From Umbelopsis ramanniana AG (Eukaryota > Mucoromycota > Umbelopsidomycetes > Umbelopsidales > Umbelopsidaceae), in contig NW_026252106.1 of the NCBI RefSeq assembly GCF_025399195.1, forward strand, positions 248,001 through 312,000: a DNA stretch of 64,000 bases, in the 5' to 3' direction. This document shows positions 59,030-64,000 of the stretch, piece after piece; positions within the stretch are counted from its first letter, which is position 1; every line of letters begins with the position of its first letter. The translations under genes and the position numbers were made by a program. A model generated the notes under the pieces. The model searched no databases. It had not been told where the DNA came from and saw only the letters and a list, made by a program, of their open reading frames with translations.

Positions 59030-60642
59030 CTATCTTTTCCCCCAAAAGCTCAGAAGACTCTTTTGATCAGCAGCGCTTCCCTTCTTTGCACTCTTCTTGC
59101 TGTCGTTTTTGGAAGGAGAGGCAGGTGGAGCCTTTCGTTTAAGAACGGGTTCAGTCGTCTCGTCTTCACTATAACTCTCCCATTCGTATACATCATCAGT
59201 GACCAAGTAACCCGATTCGTCTTTATAATGCTTTTTCTTCAGTACTTTGCGTTTCAGTCTACGTCGCTCTCGAGGTGCCTGCACGTCGTCGTCTGCTGGT
59301 TTCGTTACTGTCACCTCTGCTATATCTTGGTCTTGTATACTGTTAGTACATTGGTGTAATAGCTTCATTCAAAGATGGGTCGTTGACCTACCTGTCTCAT
59401 TGGGTTGGTTGATCGGCGTAGCTTCACCATCAGCTTCCTTTGCCGAAATTGTCTTGCTGGGGCTAACTGGATCAACCTCATCATCCTTCCAGAAATCTTC
59501 TACCGACTCCGCTTGTCTTGAAGACGCTGCCAAGCGCCTATCCATTTCCTCATCATCCTCCTCTTCTTCACTATCCGACTGAATTTTCTTTACATTCTTT
59601 GATTTAGCCGGCGCAGATTCTGTCACTGGTGCCGGTTGAGCAATTGGTTTTGGTTTGGCAACTGATTTAACTTTCTTTGCAGCAGCAGCACTAAATAAGG
59701 ATGCTACGTTCCTTTGCTCAGATTTGTTTTGGTTTGCCTTTTCCTGCTGATTGACGGTTAAGAAATCTAGTCGCGAGTAAATTACAGTTCATGTCAATGA
59801 CATTACCTGATTCGTTTGTGCTTTGGTTTGTACTTTAGATGCTGTCGGTTTTGCTGCCTGCGTAGGAACACTGGCTGGCTTGTTTGCGGCTGCTGCCTTG
59901 GGATACGATGACGGTGGTGGTGCGGCCGGCCGTGATTCTGATGTCGTGATGCTATTGTCTCTTATGACCCCTAATCGAGGCAGGTCTGCCAATGAATAAG
60001 TTGGAAGATCGCTACTAGCGGTCACTAATACAGAGTGGTCCTATACACATCACAAATTAGTCCATTGCCTTCATAATATTTGTCATACACAGTAATTGTT
60101 GTTTCGTACCTTTAACTTGGATGGTTGGACGCTGTAAATATGCACGCCAGTTATATATTTAAATTGCTTGCGAGCCTCTAAATGACGTATACGTATTATA
60201 ATTCCATTTGATAACATAGTCCTTGACTTTTATAAAAAGAGCGTTTGAACTTACCTTCAAGATCCTCGGCATCAACAAGACGAATTGTCTGTGTTGGTTC
60301 ATTACCGGGAATGCTAGTCAGACCTTCACCCGAGACGCAATATGTCGCGCTCACATTATGCTTTGTAGTGGATACAAACTGATATAGAAGCCTGGTTGAA
60401 AAGAACACTGTAAGAATGATGGTGTTTGCCGTATAAACCAAGGTGTATAATGTTCATTTACTTTTTGGCGGCCGTCACGTTAATATTTGCTTTTCTAGAC
60501 AGCGTTCTGTATGTAACCTGTAAGTTTTACATTTTGGTGTTAGCATGCGGAGGCAAGTTCCCTTCAAACACAATGAGGCGTAACATACAGGTGTATTTTC
60601 TTGCGTGAGGGCAACCTCAAGGTAATTCAGATGCTGTGCCAT
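59030..60642 (-). CDS. CDC27: DNA polymerase delta subunit 3 (POLD3/Cdc27/Pol32)
   Basis: Non-catalytic polymerase delta subunit that bridges Pol delta to PCNA. Seven exons: 60642-60589, 60517-60462, 60391-60255, 60177-60110, 60040-59807, 59746-59392, 59331-59030; 401 aa. The N-terminal winged-helix domain shows ENTPVTYRTLSRKANINVTA, AKKLLYQFVS, SATYCVSG and ITGVHIYSVQPSKLKD, as in human POLD3. A Pro/Ala/Lys-rich disordered middle and acidic KxxYKDE region follow. The protein ends with a PIP box, QKSLLSFWGKR, for PCNA binding. The exon 6 acceptor is a CAGCAG (NAGNAG) pair, so one Gln may be included or skipped. Upstream there is an ACGCGA element and a 13-A tract. Confidence 0.9.
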
Positions 60643-62535
60643 TGAAACGCAAAGCAGAATCCAGGTCGCGTCAAAAAAAAAAAAAGTTTGGCTTCGAAAT
60701 TTTTGTTTGGTGGCGACTTTTTTAACTGGCCCTACTTTTTTCTGGGCACGCGCTTTGATAATTGAGCTAGTTTCTTAATGCTCGGAGGAATATTTACTCA
60801 TTTTCTTGATGCATACATCAAATCGCTATGTATAATATATATTCATTGTTTCCTGGTGGACCTTTTCCATATCTTCCACAACGGTCATGTAAACCCAAGT
60901 GAATACTGATCGTCTCAATATCGCCTTCGCCACCAGCCAGTTTAGAATGGGCATAACACGTTTCAGGCATCCATATGCTGTTGTCTCCAAGATAAGGTAC
61001 TCAAATATGTTTTTGGTTTGGCTGATCTGAAACATTTTGATAATGTCAGAACTAGCCTGGCCCGCTGAGTTCATGATGTGAACTCCTGCTGCATCGGACG
61101 AGGTAGGGGATGTTTGTGCAATTTGGACATCAGCGACTCAGCTTATATACAGCCCTCGGCTTTGTCGCTTTCCGTCCTATCTCTAGAGCGTTTTTGCGGT
61201 ATATTCGACCCCTCTGAATCCATTCATTTGGGTCCTGAACCTGTTTTTTCTGGGTACTATATCTTCAACTGGCAGGCATTCACACTCTATGATCTCAGTT
61301 TGAGACCTCTTATCTTTAGCATCGCAAACATCGGTGGGAAATGTTGCAGTACTTTTTGAGTTCTTGATTTCTGGTTTTGGTTTTGAGTAAACGTTGTAAA
61401 GTCCCACGATATGTCGAACGACTTTCATCCCTTAGCCGGAAATCAGCAATACAGGGAGGACATCGCTCGGGTGAGTATCGCCAATACAAGTTGGAGATGA
61501 CGTACAAGTACAAAAAGACGGGATATGTCTCCTGAACGCCGCCACACTTTCTTTCGCCGCGATTTAAACCATGAACTTCGCTTCGAAGCAGATGGGGGTT
61601 TTAACAGCATAATAGCCGATAAGCCACGTGACGACTTTGATAAGCAGTGGAAATTCTGTACCCACAGTCTTGTTGCCTGGCTGCCAAAAGTGGTTTCAAC
61701 ACATTGGCGGATTATCCGGTGTCACCATACGGTGAACGCATGTCAGAGTATCGATACTATTCCTCCCTTGAATCAGCGATAGAGATGGCTATTGTTATTT
61801 TTTATGTACTTTTTTTTTTTCTAGATCATCCACGGAGGCAAGCAAGCGCCGATCGTAATGTATTAAAAGGATTCGTTCTAAGCGGTGGTTCATAACAAAA
61901 ATTAGGGAGAAAAATAATATGGTCGAGGGTGGGACGACCTTTCCCGCAATAACCGACAAAAGGGCAGGCTAGTAGGTCAGGAAATCGTAGAGCCAGATTT
62001 TTTTTTTTTTATCTCTTTGGACAAGGGCGGCGATAGTTGGGTTTCCATGGTAGCGGGCGTTCTCTATACTCATTTTTTTTTTCTAAGCTTCTGTATCCGA
62101 AAAACTGCGAGTCGGCGACTTCAGCAGCTATTACCTTCATTTTATGCAGTCCCTTTTTTTTTCTGACGTACAGCTATAGACCTAAGCGATTCCAAAACTT
62201 CTTTTTCATAACCTTGTCTTTATTTCTTTCCTATAATCCTGTTCCCTTCTTGATATCCACGAGCCAAAAACAAACTCGTCCCAAAAGAAATGTGCGTATA
62301 TAAAAACGAATTGATTATATGGTGCAAGGAGTGAGGGTCCACATTTGGTTGGGTGGGTGTGCACTTATAGGCGGACAGCGAGGGGCACACGCGCGGATCG
62401 GCTCCCTGCTTAAGCGAGCATGACAAGGAGATTAGGGCGCGGGGGAGGCTTTCAAAAAAAGAAGTGTGCCACTAACCAAGCTTGTTATACAGCTTTCCCT
62501 TTCCACTTTTCTCAGACTCATCTGCATTCTTTGAC
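60643..62535. other. 1.9-kb region between POLD3 and the PHD-finger gene
   Basis: Apart from the small frame at 60826-61074 (entered separately), it holds the POLD3 promoter (TGACGCGACC read on the minus strand at 60664-60673, then a run of A at 60673-60685). It also holds the PHD gene promoter with several T runs (61809-61820, 62000-62010, 62071-62079, 62154-62162). Other frames at 61183-61782 overlap on both strands without family resemblance. Confidence 0.45.
60826..61074 (-). CDS. Possible small protein, 82 aa
   Basis: Uninterrupted ATG-to-stop frame. The start is MNSAGQASSDIIKMFQISQT and the C-terminal half is mixed hydrophobic and basic (PILNWLVAKAILRRSVFTWV), which could be an amphipathic or membrane-associated helix. 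No family recognised. It lies between the POLD3 promoter and unannotated sequence and could equally be chance; codon choice looks ordinary for this window. Confidence 0.25.
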   Translation of the reverse strand: MNSAGQASSDIIKMFQISQTKNIFEYLILETTAYGCLKRVMPILNWLVAKAILRRSVFTWVYMTVVEDMEKVHQETMNIYYT

Positions 62536-64000
62536 ATGGAGCCGGCTCTTGCATCCTCATGGGCGGATCACCAGCTCATTTCGTTGTCAGCAACTGCCAT
62601 GGTCACCAAACGCTCTGACACTGTCCACAGGTTTGAACAGCCACCCCTTGTTTGTGTCAAGTTTGTACAAAAACGATTTCGTATTGAATACCTTTATTCT
62701 TGAACCCTTCTTCTTAGGTCATATGCGTCGCAGATGAAGCCTCGGACGATTCTAGGTCCCCGTAACTGGAGTGACCTTTCGTTGGATAACTCGACCGAAC
62801 TTGGCAAAGGTCAAGCTTTTGTCGATTTGGATGATTTAGTGAACATCAAGCGAGGCCATGTTTCTAGTTCCGACGAAGACACACCAGAACTATCCAGTCC
62901 ATCGTCTACTTCGTCTGTATCGTCTGCTTACAGTTCTAGGCAGTCCCCTCCTGTTCAACATAAGCCAAGAACAAGGCCTCCCAGCAAACGAACTCCGTCT
63001 GCCAAGGTTGTAGAGAATCGAGAAAATGAACGTGGTCGGTCTACAAGAACCACCCGATCTACCACTAGACGAGAGCGACGACTATCATCGGACGGCCATG
63101 ACGACCAAACCGAAAATGACTCCGGTAGCTCCACATGTACGTCCTTTGCGACACCAAACCTAACGGAGTTTACGAGCGCCCAATGCCCACCGCCGCCCAG
63201 AGCACAACTGTTTCAGACGTGTGACAGTTTATGGAACGGAAAGAAATCGAATGACGAACCGATCGATGTTCAAGTTATCGGAAAGCAACTGTTACAGCGT
63301 CTTCATGAAGCCAGTCAACGTATTTTGGAAACAAATAGTTCAGCACGTACATTGCCGATGTCAATGCGACTTCGAAAAGGAGACGGCTCTAACAGTGCGG
63401 TTGGAGGAAGCCGAAATTTCTTTGCTCGGACACGAGTAATCGATCGTGTTGAACAGCGACAACGAGCCGTTGAGAAGATTAAACGATTCCTTGACTTTGT
63501 CACGGACGAAGACTTACAATGTTTCCAACAGTTATCGGAGCAAGTTCATCAAGTCGGTAAGTACATTGTTGTTCTGTTTTTCCTTCATGGGTTTTTCCCA
63601 ATAATTGTCAACTGTTGTACGACCGGCACTTTGCCTAATCCTCGCGTTTGACTCCGCCACTAACGCTATGATTTTCAGATATTACCACTCAGTACTCTTG
63701 CGCTACTTGCCACAAATGCTACAAAAACAGCCGAGGCTTAGCTTATCATCTTGAACGATGCCGAGGTACTCGCGGCCAAGCCAACATGTCCGATGATGAA
63801 GATGATGATCCCAATGCTATCATCCGTTGTATCTGTGCTAGGCCGACCGACTCCACGGGATCGATGGTTCAGTGCGATCGTTGTGAAATTTGGTTGCATA
63901 TGGACTGTATCGGGCAATCCGAGGATGCGTTGGACGACCAGTATTTTTGTCCTCGATGTGCTGGACAATACCATAGCCCAAGTCCCGATGCATTTCTTCA
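62536..64000 (+). CDS. C2H2/PHD-finger protein, 3' end beyond the window
   Basis: Chromatin-type protein cut by the right edge. Exons: 62536-62630, 62718-63556, 63679 to beyond 64000. The start is MEPALASSWADHQLISLSAT; the first splice joins HR to SYASQMKPRTI in frame. A long Ser/Arg-rich disordered region follows, then a helical block (QRQRAVEKIKRFLDFVTDED). Exon 3 has a C2H2-like finger (CATCHKCYKNSRGLAYHLERC) and a C4HC3 PHD finger starting CICARPTDSTGSMVQCDRC, with WLHMDC and YFCPRC. PHD fingers usually read histone H3 tails. I cannot say which named protein this is; the rest of the gene would decide. Translation of the visible part ends in ...PSPDAFL. Confidence 0.8.

Noticed and set aside
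1-64000. Transposons, CRISPR arrays, rRNA genes, prophage or bacterial operons
   Set aside because: No transposase or reverse-transcriptase motifs, no regular direct repeats, no rRNA sequence; intron-rich genes show a eukaryotic nuclear region.

Overview
This is a nuclear window from a fungus, most likely an early-diverging filamentous one (Mucoromycota; inference). The support is: compact protein-coding genes on both strands with many short introns (mostly 50-90 nt, GT-AG, plus two GC-AG), fungal-type orthologues (Mep-type ammonium permease, IKS1, NMA111, HAL/NPR-type kinase, GPI7, SEN1), animal-like retention of a TCAIM/DUF4460 protein, and moderate AT content. There are no operons, CRISPR arrays, rRNA genes or recognisable tRNAs. 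I reassembled every multi-exon gene by hand, and each spliced complete CDS is a whole number of codons.

Layout, left to right. A kinesin-5 motor gene (+) and homogentisate 1,2-dioxygenase (+) are followed by a 1.9-kb gap and an intronless ammonium transporter (+) behind a GATA cluster. A long Mediator subunit 13 gene (-, 11 exons) comes next, then an intronless DUF4460 mitochondrial-type protein (+), a TLS1/C9orf78 splicing-factor homologue (-) and a ribosomal-L1-domain UTP30/RSL1D1 homologue (-). The last shares a short divergent promoter with GPI7/LAS21 (+). SEN1 helicase (+, 2221 aa) follows.

The most distinctive locus is 33.9-41 kb. Three tandem same-strand paralogues encode a seven-helix membrane protein with a cysteine-rich N-terminus (C-x6/7-C-x-C-D-W/L-R-L-x4-C) that I do not recognise as a named family. 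Their exon structure is nearly identical, with one intron differing, and they share pyrimidine-rich leaders. After them come IKS1 kinase (+), a HAL/NPR-type kinase (-), RPA14/RFA3 (-) divergent from TSR2 (+), a small uncharacterised two-exon gene (-), NMA111 HtrA-like protease (-, 13 exons), an intronless type II membrane glycosyltransferase-like protein (-), DNA polymerase delta subunit 3 (-), and a C2H2/PHD-finger gene (+) cut by the right edge.

The genes do not form one pathway. Shared themes are DNA replication and cell division (kinesin-5, RFA3, POLD3), each with an ACGCG-type MBF/E2F-like element just upstream, RNA and ribosome biogenesis (SEN1, TLS1, UTP30, TSR2), nitrogen and amino-acid use (ammonium transporter, HGD) and kinase signalling (IKS1, HAL-type kinase, which may act on nutrient or ion transport as in yeast).
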